64,000 nucleotides of DNA from Agromyces lapidis (GCF_009749405.1 NZ_WBIQ01000009.1:274355-338354); one strand, 5' to 3'. Shown: positions 26,424 to 35,907, counted from the stretch's first letter. Notes: generated by a model not told the origin, from the sequence alone. Made by a program: numbers and translations.

Positions 26424-27364
26424 CCACCGCCGTCGCCATCATCGGTTCGGGCAACATCGGCACCGACCTCCTGATCAAGGTCAAGCGCCTCTCGTCGACC
26501 CTGCACGTGGCCGCCATGGCCGGCATCGACGTCGACTCCGACGGGCTCGCGCGGGCGCGACGGCTCGGCGTCGCGACGACCCACGAGGGCGTCGACGGGC
26601 TCGTCGCGATGCCCGAGTTCGAGGGCGTCGAGCTCGTCTTCGACGCGACCTCGGCGGGGGCGCACGCGCGCAACGACGCGATCGTGCGCGATCGCGGCCG
26701 CCTGATGGTCGACCTGACCCCGGCCGCGATCGGGCCCTACGTCGTGCCCGTCGTGAACCTCGGCGACGAGCTCGACGCCACGAACGTGAACATGGTGACG
26801 TGCGGCGGCCAGGCCACCGTGCCGATGGTCGCGGCCGTCTCGCGCGTTGCGCCGGTGGCGTACGCCGAGATCGTCGCGTCGATCTCGTCGCGCTCGGCGG
26901 GCCCGGGCACCCGGGCGAACATCGACGAGTTCACCGAGACGACGGCGAGGGCGCTCGAGGTGATCGGCGGCGCCGAGCGCGGCAAGGCGATCATCGTGCT
27001 GAACCCGGCCGACCCGCCGCTCATCATGCGCGACACGGTCTACTGCCTCGTCGAGGACGGGGGCGACCGCGCCCCGCTCGACGAGGGTGCCGTCCGCGAC
27101 TCGGTCGCCGCGATGGTCGCCGAGGTGCAGGGCTACGTCGGCGGCTACCGGCTGAAGCAGGAGGTGCAGTTCGACCGCGTCGACGAGCCCTACGTGCCCG
27201 CGCTCGACCGGCCGTTCCGCGGCACTCGCGTCACCGTCCTCCTCGAGGTCGCGGGCGCCGGCCACTACCTGCCCGAGTACGCGGGCAACCTCGACATCAT
27301 GACCTCGGCGGCGCTGCGCACGGCCGAACGGCTCGTCGCCGCGCGGAACGGAGCCACGGCATGA
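26420..27364 (+). CDS. acetaldehyde dehydrogenase (acetylating)
   Basis: 314 residues, as in DmpF/MhpF. The N-terminal NAD fold starts [13 protein letters not shown], and the catalytic cysteine is in [10 protein letters not shown] (about 132). It converts acetaldehyde and CoA to acetyl-CoA. In the family it forms a channelling complex with the aldolase, whose gene follows with an ATGA overlap. The start overlaps the hydratase stop in the same way. All features are intact. Confidence 0.95.
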   Translation: MTTAVAIIGSGNIGTDLLIKVKRLSSTLHVAAMAGIDVDSDGLARARRLGVATTHEGVDGLVAMPEFEGVELVFDATSAGAHARNDAIVRDRGRLMVDLTPAAIGPYVVPVVNLGDELDATNVNMVTCGGQATVPMVAAVSRVAPVAYAEIVASISSRSAGPGTRANIDEFTETTARALEVIGGAERGKAIIVLNPADPPLIMRDTVYCLVEDGGDRAPLDEGAVRDSVAAMVAEVQGYVGGYRLKQEVQFDRVDEPYVPALDRPFRGTRVTVLLEVAGAGHYLPEYAGNLDIMTSAALRTAERLVAARNGATA

Positions 27365-28464
27365 CCGCCAACGCCGCCGAGACCGCGTCCACGCCGGCGC
27401 CGGCCTCCGCGCCCGAGGTGTACGTCCAGGACGTCACGCTCCGCGACGGCATGCACGCGATCGCCCACCGCTACACGATCGGCCAGGTGCAGGACATCGC
27501 GCGAGCCCTCGAGGCCGCCGGCGTCGACGCGATCGAGGTCGCCCACGGCGACGGCCTCGGCGGCTCGAGCGTCGCCTACGGGCAGGGCGCGCACACCGAC
27601 TGGCAGTGGATCGAGGCGGCCGCCTCGGTGCTCGACCGGGCGAAGCTCACGACCCTCATCCTGCCGGGCATCGGCACGATCGACGACCTCGCGCGGGCCC
27701 GCGACCTCGGCGTCGCGAGCGTGCGCGTCGCGACGCACTGCACCGAGGCCGACGTCGCCGCCCAGCACATCGGCTGGGCGCGCGAGCACGGCATGGATGT
27801 CTCGGGCTTCCTCATGATGAGCCACCTGAACGACCCCCGGGGTCTCGCCGAGCAGGCGAGGCTCATGGAGTCGTACGGCGCGCACTGCGTCTACGTCACC
27901 GACTCGGGCGGCCGGCTCACGATGCAGGGCGTCGCCGACCGCGTCGACGCGTACCGCGAGGTGCTCTCGCCCGAGACCCAGATCGGCATCCACGCGCACG
28001 AGAACCTCTCGCTCAGCGTCGCCAACAGCGTGACGGCCGTCGAGCACGGCGTCTTCCGCGTCGACGCCTCGCTCGCGGGGCAGGGTGCGGGCGCCGGCAA
28101 CTGCCCGATCGAGGCGTTCGTCGCCGTCGCCGACCTCCTCGGCTTCCGGCACGGCTGCGATCTCTTCGCGCTGCAGGATGCCGCGGAGGAGCTCGTGCGG
28201 CCGCTGCAGCGCCGGCCCGTCCGCGTCGACCGCGAAACCCTCACGCTCGGCTACGCCGGGGTGTACTCGAGCTTCCTGCTGCACGCCGAGCGCGCCGCCG
28301 AGCGCCACGGGCTCGACGCCCGCGACATCCTCGTCGAGCTCGGCCGCCGCCGCATGGTGGGCGGCCAGGAGGACATGATCGTCGACGTCGCCCTCGACCT
28401 CGTCGCCGAGCGCGCCGCGGCGAGCACCCTCGCCGACTCCCGCGCGAGCGGAGACGCCGCATGA
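27361..28464 (+). CDS. 4-hydroxy-2-oxovalerate aldolase
   Basis: 367 residues. [20 protein letters not shown] (from about 20) is the DmpG/MhpE signature, with the metal-binding Asp and the Arg of TLRDG. Later [13 protein letters not shown] supplies the metal histidines, and the C-terminal communication domain follows. It cleaves 4-hydroxy-2-oxovalerate to pyruvate and acetaldehyde. The extra 18 residues rich in Ala/Pro/Thr at the N-terminus are probably disordered. Its gene is coupled to the dehydrogenase upstream and the decarboxylase downstream by 4-base overlaps. Confidence 0.95.
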   Translation: MTANAAETASTPAPASAPEVYVQDVTLRDGMHAIAHRYTIGQVQDIARALEAAGVDAIEVAHGDGLGGSSVAYGQGAHTDWQWIEAAASVLDRAKLTTLILPGIGTIDDLARARDLGVASVRVATHCTEADVAAQHIGWAREHGMDVSGFLMMSHLNDPRGLAEQARLMESYGAHCVYVTDSGGRLTMQGVADRVDAYREVLSPETQIGIHAHENLSLSVANSVTAVEHGVFRVDASLAGQGAGAGNCPIEAFVAVADLLGFRHGCDLFALQDAAEELVRPLQRRPVRVDRETLTLGYAGVYSSFLLHAERAAERHGLDARDILVELGRRRMVGGQEDMIVDVALDLVAERAAASTLADSRASGDAA

Positions 28465-29294
28465 CCGCCGCAGCCGCCTTCGCCGCCGCGCTCGACCGCG
28501 CGCAGCGCACCGCCTCGCCGATCGCGCGCCTCGATGCGGGCGAGGTCATCGGCCTCGGCACCGCCTACGCCGCGCAGCACGCGCTCGTCGCCCGCCGCGT
28601 CGCCCGCGGCGAGCGCGTCACCGGCGTGAAGCTCGGATTCACGAGCCGGGCGAAGGCCGCGCAGATGGGCGTCGACGACGTCATCATCGGCACGCTCACC
28701 GACGCGATGCGCATCGAGGACGGCGGCGCCTTCGACCCCCGCGCGGCGATCCACCCCCGAGTGGAGCCCGAGGTCGCGTACCTCCTCGGCGTCGACCTCG
28801 TCGACGCGTCGGACGACGAGCTCGACCCCGCCACCGCCATCGCCGCGGTCGCGCCCGCGCTCGAGGTGATCGACTCGCGCTACCGCGACTTCCGCTTCAG
28901 CCTCGACGACGTGGTCGCCGACAACGCCTCGGCGGCCGCCTACGCGATCGGCCCGTGGAGCTCCCCCACCGCGGCGGGCCCCCTCGACAACCGCGCGGTG
29001 CGCCTCGAGCTCGGCGGCCGCCTCGCGCAGGCCGGTTCGACCGCCGCGATCCTCGGCGACCCGGTGCGCGCCCTCGCCGCCGCCCGCCGGCTCGCCCGCG
29101 AGCACGGCTTCGCGCTGCGAGCCGGTACCGTGCTGCTGGCCGGCGCCGCGACCGCCGCCGTCCCGCTTCCGGCCGACGGCCTCGTCGAGGCGACGATCGC
29201 CGGTCTCGGCCGGGTGTCGTTCCGCGTCGAGCGCGGGGCGACCGCCGACGGCTCGCCCGACGGCGGCCCCGACAAGCAGGAGGACGCGTCATGA
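28461..29294 (+). CDS. 4-oxalocrotonate (2-oxo-3-hexenedioate) decarboxylase
   Basis: 277 residues, paralogous to the hydratase at 25608. [19 protein letters not shown] and [15 protein letters not shown] match the DmpH/NbaG decarboxylase group, and [21 protein letters not shown] carries the family pattern. It removes CO2 from 4-oxalocrotonate to give 2-hydroxypenta-2,4-dienoate, the substrate of the hydratase. The two enzymes usually associate so that the labile product is passed on. The C-terminal [14 protein letters not shown] tail is hydrophilic and poorly conserved. Confidence 0.85.
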   Translation: MTAAAAFAAALDRAQRTASPIARLDAGEVIGLGTAYAAQHALVARRVARGERVTGVKLGFTSRAKAAQMGVDDVIIGTLTDAMRIEDGGAFDPRAAIHPRVEPEVAYLLGVDLVDASDDELDPATAIAAVAPALEVIDSRYRDFRFSLDDVVADNASAAAYAIGPWSSPTAAGPLDNRAVRLELGGRLAQAGSTAAILGDPVRALAAARRLAREHGFALRAGTVLLAGAATAAVPLPADGLVEATIAGLGRVSFRVERGATADGSPDGGPDKQEDAS

Positions 29295-29755
29295 GCGACG
29301 CCCGTGGCATCCTCGTCGCCGGCAAGGCGACCCCTCGCGGACGCTTCCCGCATGCGAAGGTCGCGGGCGACCTCGTCTTCGTGTCGGGCACCTCGAGCCG
29401 CCGGCCCGACAACACGATCGCGGGCGCAGAGGCCGACGAGTTCGGCGCCACCCGGCTCGACATCGCGATGCAGACCCGCGCGGTCATCGAGAACCTCCGC
29501 GAGATCCTCGCGGAGGCCGGCTGCACGCTCGACGACCTCGTGCAGGCGACGAGCTACCTCGTCGACATGAACGACTTCGCCGCCTACAACGCGGTCTGGG
29601 CCGAGTACTTCGACGAGCAGGGCCCGTCGCGCACGACCGTCGCCGTGCACCAGCTGCCGCACCCGCACCTGCGCATCGAGATCCAGGCGGTCGCGCGGCG
29701 CCCCGAGCCTTCCGACGTTCCCGATACCGCCACTCTCGAGGAGGAGAAGAAATGA
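29291..29755 (+). CDS. RidA-family 2-aminomuconate deaminase
   Basis: 154 residues with the RidA/YjgF fold: [16 protein letters not shown], a central helix with [20 protein letters not shown], and [20 protein letters not shown], where the RidA arginine (SRTTV) sits. Free-standing members in this context (AmnD/NbaF type) hydrolyse 2-aminomuconate to 4-oxalocrotonate and ammonia. Position between decarboxylase and dioxygenase genes, with ATGA overlaps on both sides, supports that role over general enamine damage control. Confidence 0.88.
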   Translation: MSDARGILVAGKATPRGRFPHAKVAGDLVFVSGTSSRRPDNTIAGAEADEFGATRLDIAMQTRAVIENLREILAEAGCTLDDLVQATSYLVDMNDFAAYNAVWAEYFDEQGPSRTTVAVHQLPHPHLRIEIQAVARRPEPSDVPDTATLEEEKK

Positions 29756-30276
29756 GCACCATCCCACCCGTGATCGATTTCGCCGCGTGGATCAAGGAGC
29801 ACGAGCACCTGCTCCAGCCGCCGGTGAACAACAAGCAGGCGTTCATCCCGATGAACGACTTCATCGTGCAGGTCGTCGGCGGGCCCAACCAGCGCACCGA
29901 CTTCCACTTCGACCCGTACGAGGAGTGGTTCTACCAGTACCGCGGCAACATGCACGTGAACATCCAGACGGAGGACGGCCCCAAGCGCATCGACATCCGC
30001 GAGGGCGAGATGTGGCTGCTGCCCGGCAACGTCTACCACTCGCCGCAGCGCCCCGAACCGGGTTCGATCGGCATCGTGATCGAGCGCATCCGCGAGGAGG
30101 GCACGCTCGAGAAGTTCGCGTGGTTCTGCCCGAACTGCAACACGAAGGTGCACGAGGTCGAGCTGCAGGTGCGCGACATCGTCGAGGACCTGCCGCCCGT
30201 CTTCCGCGAGTTCTACGAGAGTGAAGAGGGTCGGACGTGCCCGAACTGCGGCACCGTCCACCCCGGCAAGGGCTGA
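29752..30276 (+). CDS. nbaC: 3-hydroxyanthranilate 3,4-dioxygenase
   Basis: 174 residues, cupin fold. The Fe(II) ligands are H52, E58 and H96 ([11 protein letters not shown] and GNVYHSPQR). Substrate residues R48, R100 and E111 fall exactly one position after those known in the Cupriavidus enzyme. A second, rubredoxin-like iron site is formed by C126/C129 (FCPNCN) and C163/C166 (TCPNCG), as in bacterial but not mammalian enzymes. It opens the ring of 3-hydroxyanthranilate to 2-amino-3-carboxymuconate semialdehyde. The next gene acts on that product. Confidence 0.96.
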   Translation: MSTIPPVIDFAAWIKEHEHLLQPPVNNKQAFIPMNDFIVQVVGGPNQRTDFHFDPYEEWFYQYRGNMHVNIQTEDGPKRIDIREGEMWLLPGNVYHSPQRPEPGSIGIVIERIREEGTLEKFAWFCPNCNTKVHEVELQVRDIVEDLPPVFREFYESEEGRTCPNCGTVHPGKG

Positions 30277-30281
30277 CCCCC

Positions 30282-31274
30282 TTGGGCACGATCGACATCC
30301 ACACGCACTACGTGCCGAGCGCCTGGCCCGATCTGTCGCAGCAGATCGGGCCGGGGGTCTGGCCGTCGCTGCGGGTCGACTCCGAGCGCGAGGCGATGAT
30401 CATGCTCGGCGAGGCCGAGTTCCGTCGCGTGGAGTCCGACTGCTGGGATGCCGAGGCACGCCTCGCGGACATGGACGCCGACGGGGTCGCCCTCCAGGTC
30501 GTCTCCCCCACGCCCGTCTTCTTCTCGTACGACAAGTCGGGCGACGAGGCTGTGAAGGTGGCGCGCATCTTCAACGACCTCGCACTCGAGATCTGCGCAC
30601 CGGCATCCGATCGCCTGCTGCCGTTCGCGCAGGTGCCGCTGCAGGACACGGACGCCGCGTGCGCCGAGGTCGACCGCGCGATCGCCGCCGGGCATCGCGG
30701 GGTCGAGATCGGCAACCACGTGGGCGACCGCGACCTCGACGACGAGGGCGTCGTCACGTTCCTGCAGCACTGCGCGGCGCAGGGCGTCCCGGTGCTCGTG
30801 CACCCATGGGACATGCCCGAGTCGCCGCGACTCGACCGTTGGATGGCCCGCTGGCTCACCGGCATGCCCGCCGAGACGCACCTGTCGATCATCGCGATGA
30901 TCCTCGGAGGCGTCTTCGACCGGGTGCCGCCCTCGCTGCGCATCGCCTTCGCCCACGGCGGCGGCTCGTTCGCGTTCTGGCTCGGCCGCCTCGAGAACGC
31001 CTGGCACCGCCGGGCAGATCTCATCGCGACGAGCGAGCGACCGCCCTCGACGTACCTCGACCGGTTCAGCGTCGACTCCGTCGTCTTCGACGAGGCGCCG
31101 CTGCGCCTCCTCGTCGACACGCTCGGCGCCGAGCACGTGATGGTCGGCAGCGACTACCCGTACCCGCTCGGCGAACGCCCGGTGGGTTCGGTCCTCGACC
31201 GCGCCGACTTCCTGAGCGACGCGGAGAAGGCGGCGATCCGCCACGGCAACGCCCGCCGCTTCCTGGCGATCTGA
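30282..31274 (+). CDS. aminocarboxymuconate-semialdehyde decarboxylase (ACMSD)
   Basis: 330 residues from a TTG at 30282 (GTIDIHTHYVPSAWPDL). This is five bases after the dioxygenase stop and gives the length usual for ACMSD. An upstream GTG at 30237 with AGGG before it would add 15 residues that overlap the dioxygenase C-terminal cysteine codons; it cannot be excluded. Zinc ligands are the HTH pair (7/9 from TTG), a later VLVHPWDM histidine and the aspartate of GSDYPYPLG; FAHGGGSFAFWLGR holds the family's second histidine. It decarboxylates the dioxygenase product to 2-aminomuconate semialdehyde and so steers flux away from quinolinate. Confidence 0.92.
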   Translation: MGTIDIHTHYVPSAWPDLSQQIGPGVWPSLRVDSEREAMIMLGEAEFRRVESDCWDAEARLADMDADGVALQVVSPTPVFFSYDKSGDEAVKVARIFNDLALEICAPASDRLLPFAQVPLQDTDAACAEVDRAIAAGHRGVEIGNHVGDRDLDDEGVVTFLQHCAAQGVPVLVHPWDMPESPRLDRWMARWLTGMPAETHLSIIAMILGGVFDRVPPSLRIAFAHGGGSFAFWLGRLENAWHRRADLIATSERPPSTYLDRFSVDSVVFDEAPLRLLVDTLGAEHVMVGSDYPYPLGERPVGSVLDRADFLSDAEKAAIRHGNARRFLAI

Positions 31275-31374
31275 GCGGGGCGCCCGCGCCGCGGGCACCC
31301 CGCCCGGCCACCTCCCCCGGTCCCTCTCCGGCCCCTCTCCCTTCCCCCGATCCCAGACCTCGGAGACCCCGCAC

Positions 31375-32670
31375 ATGAGCCTCGCGACATCCGCACCCCA
31401 CTCGATCGACCGCGCGACGTGCGCCGCACTCGACGCGGCCGACCCGCTCGCCCGGTTCCGCGAGCGCTTCGCGCTGCCCGAGGGCGTCGTCTACCTCGAC
31501 GGCAACTCGCTCGGCGCGCTGCCCCGCGCGACGCCGGGGCATGTCGAGCGGGTGATCGCCGAGGAATGGGGCACGGGCCTCATCCGCAGCTGGAACGATG
31601 CGGGATGGTTCGACAAGCCCGCCGTCCTCGGCGACCGCATCGCGCCGCTCATCGGTGCGGCGCCGGGCGAGGTCGTGCTGGGCGACTCGACCTCGGCGAG
31701 CCTCTTCCAGGTGGTCACGGCGGCAGCCCGCATACGCCCCGGCCGCCGGGTGATCATCTCCGAGTGCGGCAACTTCCCGACCGACCTGTACGTGCTCGAG
31801 TCGGTGCAGGAGCTCCTCGGCGAGCCCGGCCGCCCGCTCGAGCGCCGGCTGATCGACGACGACGGCCCGACGCTCGACGAAGTGCTCGACGGCGACGTCG
31901 CGGTCGTCGTGCTCACCCACGTGAACTACCGCACCGGCCGCATGTACGACATGGCCGAGGTGACGCGGCGGGTGCACGAGGCCGGTGCGCTCATGGTGTG
32001 GGACCTCTGCCACAGCGTCGGCGCGGTGCCGGTCGAGCTGAACGCCGCCCGGGCCGACTTCGCGATCGGCTGCACCTACAAGTACCTCAACGGCGGGCCG
32101 GGCTCACCCTCGTTCATCTGGGTCGCGGGTCGCCATCATGGCGTCGCCCGGCCGCCGCTCACGGGCTGGCACGGCCACGCCCGCCCCTTCGACTTCACCG
32201 TCGGGTACGAACCCGCCGACGGCATCACGCGGTTCCGCGTCGGAACGCCGCAGCTGCTCGCGGTCGCCGGGCTCGAGGCGAGCCTCGATCTCTGGGCCGA
32301 GGTCGACCTCGCCGAACTGCGCGAGAAGAGCCTGCGGCTCACCGAGCTGTTCATCTGCCTCGTCGACGCACGGCTCGCGGAGTGGGGCATCGAGGTCGTG
32401 ACGCCGCGGCAGTCGGCGCGGCGCGGCAGCCAGGTCGCCCTGCGGGCGGTCGGCACGCTCGACGCCGGCGACGGGTACGCCCTCATGCAGGCGCTCATCG
32501 CGCGCGGGGTGATCGGCGACTTCCGCGCGCCCGACCTCATGCGCTTCGGCTTCGCCCCCCTCTACGTCACGCACACCGACGTCTGGGACGCGGTCGCGGC
32601 GCTCGAGGAGATCCTCAGGAGCGGGAGCTGGCGCGAGCCCCGCTTCGCGCGACGCGGGGCGGTCACCTGA
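31375..32670 (+). CDS. kynU: kynureninase
   Basis: 431 residues, fold-type I PLP enzyme. YLDGNSLGALPR (40-51) is the kynureninase N-terminal hallmark, D210 of VWDLCHSVGA contacts the cofactor and K236 in CTYKYLNGGPGSP forms the Schiff base. It cleaves 3-hydroxykynurenine (or kynurenine) to 3-hydroxyanthranilate (or anthranilate) and alanine. GGAG precedes the ATG. The 100-base gap after the ACMSD gene is the only sizeable gap in the operon, so it may have separate control. Genes for tryptophan dioxygenase, formamidase and kynurenine 3-monooxygenase are not in this window. Confidence 0.95.
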   Translation: MSLATSAPHSIDRATCAALDAADPLARFRERFALPEGVVYLDGNSLGALPRATPGHVERVIAEEWGTGLIRSWNDAGWFDKPAVLGDRIAPLIGAAPGEVVLGDSTSASLFQVVTAAARIRPGRRVIISECGNFPTDLYVLESVQELLGEPGRPLERRLIDDDGPTLDEVLDGDVAVVVLTHVNYRTGRMYDMAEVTRRVHEAGALMVWDLCHSVGAVPVELNAARADFAIGCTYKYLNGGPGSPSFIWVAGRHHGVARPPLTGWHGHARPFDFTVGYEPADGITRFRVGTPQLLAVAGLEASLDLWAEVDLAELREKSLRLTELFICLVDARLAEWGIEVVTPRQSARRGSQVALRAVGTLDAGDGYALMQALIARGVIGDFRAPDLMRFGFAPLYVTHTDVWDAVAALEEILRSGSWREPRFARRGAVT

Positions 32671-32726
32671 CCTCCAGCTCTCCATCGCGGCATCACGCAA
32701 CATTCGACGGATGCCACGGGGCCGAT

Positions 32727-32764
32727 GTGTACACTCAGGGCATCATGTTCGCCGGCGTGTACAC
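32727..32764. promoter_or_regulatory. two GTGTACAC palindromes upstream of the PucR gene
   Basis: Perfect GTGTACAC boxes at 32727-32734 and 32757-32764 are exactly 30 bp apart, about three helical turns. The second ends 67 bases before the GTG start. They match the box pair before gabT. Autoregulation by the PucR protein is the simplest reading. Confidence 0.75.
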
Positions 32765-32831
32765 CACCTCGCCGGTCGAGTAGGCCCGCCAGGGCCGACT
32801 CGAGATCCACCCGGGATCACCGAGGAGCCCC

Positions 32832-34382
32832 GTGAAGCCCACCGTGCAGACCCTGCTCGACCGCCCAGAGCTCGGCCTCGGCCTGCTGACCCCCGCCGTC
32901 GCCCTGCCCGACGGCGCGCTCGACGCCCCGGTCGTGTGGGCGCACAGCTCCGACCTCGCCGACCCGACGCCGTTCCTCGACGCCGGGCACGTGCTGCTGA
33001 CCACCGGCACCCAGTTCGCCGACGGCGCTGCGGCCGACGCCGAGTTCGCCGAGTCCTTCGTGCAGCGGCTCCGCGAGCGGGGTATCGCGGCCCTCGGCTT
33101 CGGCACCGAGGTGATCCGCGCCGGCACCCCCGAGACGCTCATCGCGGCGTGTCTCGCACAGGGCCTGCCGCTCTTCGAGGTGCCCTACCGCACCCCGTTC
33201 ATCGCGATCGCACGCACCGTCGCCGACCTCATCGCCGAGGACGCCTACGCCAGGCAGGCGTGGGCGCTCTCCGCGCAGCGCGCGATCTCGCTCGCCGCGC
33301 TGCGCCCCGACGGCCTCTCGGCGACCCTCGCCGAGCTCTCGCACCGGCTCGGCGCCTGGGTCGGGCTCATCGACGCGACCGGATCGCTCGACCGCGAGGC
33401 GCCCGAGGGCGGCCTCGCGCAGCCCGCGCTCGGCGAGGTCGTCGGCGAGGCCAGATCGATGCTGCGCCGCGGCCAGCGGGCGAGCCGCACGCTGCTCGCC
33501 GCCGAGTCGACCGACGCACCGCAGCGAATGACCCTGCAGACCCTCGGCGGCGGCGGGGCGCTGCGCGGCGTGCTCGCGATCGGCGACTCGGCCGAGCTCG
33601 ATCAGGCCGGACGCGAGGTCGTCACCTCGGTGATCGCGCTCGCGGGCCTGGCGCTCGAGCAGAACCGCGACCTCGACCGCGCACGCGGCCACCTGCGATC
33701 GGGGCTGCTCAGCGGCATCCTCGCCGGAGACACGACCCTCGCCGAGCGCGTCTCGGCCGAGATGTGGGGGCCGCTGCCCGAGCCGCCGCTGCGCATCATG
33801 GTGACGGATGCCCCGCTCACCCAAGCCGATCGCCTCACCGAGCTCCTCGAGCTCCGCGTCGAAGAGCGCGGCGGGCGGTTGTTCTTCGGCCGCGACGACG
33901 AGCAGTACGTGCTCGTCGTCGAGGAGTCGGACGCGCCGCTCGCCGAAGAGATCGCGACCGAGTTCGAACTGCCCGTCGGCGTCTCCGACCCGGTCGGCGG
34001 GGGCGCCGTCGCGCAGGCTCACGAACAGGCCCTGCGCGCCCTCGACCGCGCCCGCGAGAGCGGCGCGGGCGTCGTCAACTTCGACGAGATCAGCAGGCAG
34101 GGCGTGCTCGCGTTCCTCGCCCGCACCGACGCCCGGGCCGTCGCCCTCGCGACCCTCGCCCCGCTCACCGAGCACGACGCCGCGAACGGCACCTCGCTCG
34201 TCGTGACGACCCGCACCTGGCTCGAGCGCGGCGGGCAGTTCGATGCGACCGCGCAGGCCCTCGGCGTGCACCGGCACACGGTGCGCAGCCGCATCGCCCT
34301 CGCCGAGCGGCTGCTCGGTCGCGACCTCTCGGGGTTCCACGCGCGCGCCGACCTCTGGGCGGCGCTGCTCGCGGTCGAGTAG
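32832..34382 (+). CDS. PucR-family transcriptional regulator, GabR-like candidate
   Basis: 516 residues. The N-terminal PucR sensory domain (about 1-125; DAGHVLLTTGTQF, FGTEVI) is followed by a GGDEF-like central part. The C-terminal PucR helix-turn-helix (RTWLERGGQFDATAQALGVHRHTVRSRI in part) is at about 455-490. It starts at GTG with GGAG before it. PucR proteins activate purine, GABA or polyamine catabolism; a PucR-type GabR is known from Corynebacterium. The shared box pair makes the gab operon at 15150 its likely target. It points away from gabT, with 17.7 kb in between. Confidence 0.88.
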   Translation: MKPTVQTLLDRPELGLGLLTPAVALPDGALDAPVVWAHSSDLADPTPFLDAGHVLLTTGTQFADGAAADAEFAESFVQRLRERGIAALGFGTEVIRAGTPETLIAACLAQGLPLFEVPYRTPFIAIARTVADLIAEDAYARQAWALSAQRAISLAALRPDGLSATLAELSHRLGAWVGLIDATGSLDREAPEGGLAQPALGEVVGEARSMLRRGQRASRTLLAAESTDAPQRMTLQTLGGGGALRGVLAIGDSAELDQAGREVVTSVIALAGLALEQNRDLDRARGHLRSGLLSGILAGDTTLAERVSAEMWGPLPEPPLRIMVTDAPLTQADRLTELLELRVEERGGRLFFGRDDEQYVLVVEESDAPLAEEIATEFELPVGVSDPVGGGAVAQAHEQALRALDRARESGAGVVNFDEISRQGVLAFLARTDARAVALATLAPLTEHDAANGTSLVVTTRTWLERGGQFDATAQALGVHRHTVRSRIALAERLLGRDLSGFHARADLWAALLAVE

Positions 34383-34440
34383 GCGCAGCCCGGCGCGGCC
34401 CCGAGTGGGGCGGGCACATGCCCGTGTGCTCAGCCCCGGG

Positions 34441-35862
34441 TCAGAGCGGCTGCGCGGCGATCAGGCGCCGGTACCAGTCGAACGAGTCCTTGCGGGTGCG
34501 CTCGCCAGTCTCGAAGTCGACGTGCACGAGGCCGAAGCGCTGCGTGTAGCCCTGGGCCCACTCGAAGTTGTCCATGAGCGACCATGCGAAGTAGCCACGC
34601 ACGTCGACGCCCTGCTCGATCGCCGCGGCGACGGCGCGCAGGTGGCCGTCGAGGTAGGCGATGCGTTCGGCGTCGTGCACCGCGCGGCCGTCGGATGCCT
34701 CGACCACCTCGTCGACGAACGACGCCCCGTTCTCGGTGATGACGACGGGCGGCAGCGCGTCGCCGTAGTCGCGGCGCAGCCCGACGAGGAGCTCGGTGAA
34801 CGCGGCGGGCACGATCGGCCAGCCGAAGCCCGTGAGCGGTGTGCCCTCGGGCGGCGCGACCGGCTCGAACGGCAGCCCGGCGGCGGCGAACTCCGAGCCG
34901 GCGGCGGGTGCGGCCACGTACGTCGGGTTGTAGAAGTTCACCCCGTAGAAGTCGAGCGGCGCCGAGATGAGCTCGAGGTCGCCCGCCTCGAGCCCGGGGA
35001 ACTCCTCGAGCCCGAACGCAGTCAGATCGGGGTAGGCGCCCGTGAGCACGGGGCCGGCGAAGATGCGGTTGTAGATCAGGTCGAAGGCGCCCGCCGCCAT
35101 GAGGTCGGCCGCCGAGTCGCCGGCCGGCACGACGAGGGTGTGGTTGTTCGTGATGCCGACCTCGGCCGACGGTGCCGCCGCCCGGATCGCGGCGACCGCG
35201 AGCCCGTGCCCGAGCAGCTGGTGGTGCACGGTCGGCAGGGCGCCGAGCATGAGCTGACGGCCGGGCGCCTGGGTGCCGAGCGCGTAGCCCTCGAGCGTCG
35301 TCATCGCGGGCTCGTTGAGGGTGATCCACCGCCCGACCCGGTCGCCGAGGCGGTCGAGCACGAGCCCGACGTATTCGGCGAAGCGCTCGGCGGTGTCGCG
35401 CACGAGCCAGCCACCGGCGTCTTCGAGGGGCTGCGGCAGGTCCCAGTGGTAGAGCGTCGGCAGCGGGTCGATGCCGGCTTCGGCGAGCGCGTCGACGAGC
35501 CGCTCGTAGGAGTCGAGCCCCGCCGCGTTCGCGGGCCCGGTGCCGCCCGGCTGCACGCGCGGCCAGGCGATCGAGAAGCGGTAGTCGCTCGCGCCGAGTT
35601 CGGCGAGCAGTGCGACGTCGTCACGGAATCTCCGGTAGCTGTCGGCGGCGACGAGCGCGTTCGAGCCGTCGATCACCCGGCCGGGCTCGGCGGTGAAGGT
35701 GTCCCAGATGCTCGGGCCTCGTCCCTCGGCATCCGTGGCGCCCTCGATCTGGAAGGCGGCCGTCGCCGCGCCCCAGCGGAAACCCGCGGGCAGTCGCAGC
35801 GCGGACTCGGCCGCGGCGGCCGGCTCGGCCGTCGTCGCACGCGTGGTCGGGGCATCCTGCAT
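34441..35862 (-). CDS. GH1 beta-glucosidase
   Basis: 473 residues from the ATG at 35862, with GAGG six bases upstream; an in-frame GTG four codons earlier is less likely. Acid/base E184 lies in ITLNEPA and nucleophile E377 in VITENGAS, the pair that defines retaining GH1 enzymes. FRWGAATAAFQIEGA near 28 is the N-terminal family signature. It should release glucose or another sugar from beta-glycosides in the cytoplasm, since no signal peptide is seen. It is convergent with the PucR gene and has a perfect dyad upstream. Confidence 0.94.
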   Translation of the reverse strand: MQDAPTTRATTAEPAAAAESALRLPAGFRWGAATAAFQIEGATDAEGRGPSIWDTFTAEPGRVIDGSNALVAADSYRRFRDDVALLAELGASDYRFSIAWPRVQPGGTGPANAAGLDSYERLVDALAEAGIDPLPTLYHWDLPQPLEDAGGWLVRDTAERFAEYVGLVLDRLGDRVGRWITLNEPAMTTLEGYALGTQAPGRQLMLGALPTVHHQLLGHGLAVAAIRAAAPSAEVGITNNHTLVVPAGDSAADLMAAGAFDLIYNRIFAGPVLTGAYPDLTAFGLEEFPGLEAGDLELISAPLDFYGVNFYNPTYVAAPAAGSEFAAAGLPFEPVAPPEGTPLTGFGWPIVPAAFTELLVGLRRDYGDALPPVVITENGASFVDEVVEASDGRAVHDAERIAYLDGHLRAVAAAIEQGVDVRGYFAWSLMDNFEWAQGYTQRFGLVHVDFETGERTRKDSFDWYRRLIAAQPL

Positions 35863-35885
35863 CGTGAACCTCACTGTCCGTCGCC

Positions 35886-35907
35886 AACTGGGACGCTTGA
35901 CCCAGTT
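35886..35907. promoter_or_regulatory. probable operator upstream of the beta-glucosidase gene
   Basis: The perfect arms AACTGGG (35886-35892) and CCCAGTT (35901-35907) enclose ACGCTTGA. It lies 23 bases before the beta-glucosidase ATG, suited to repression. Its form resembles LacI-family operators, but no regulator gene is adjacent. Confidence 0.6.
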
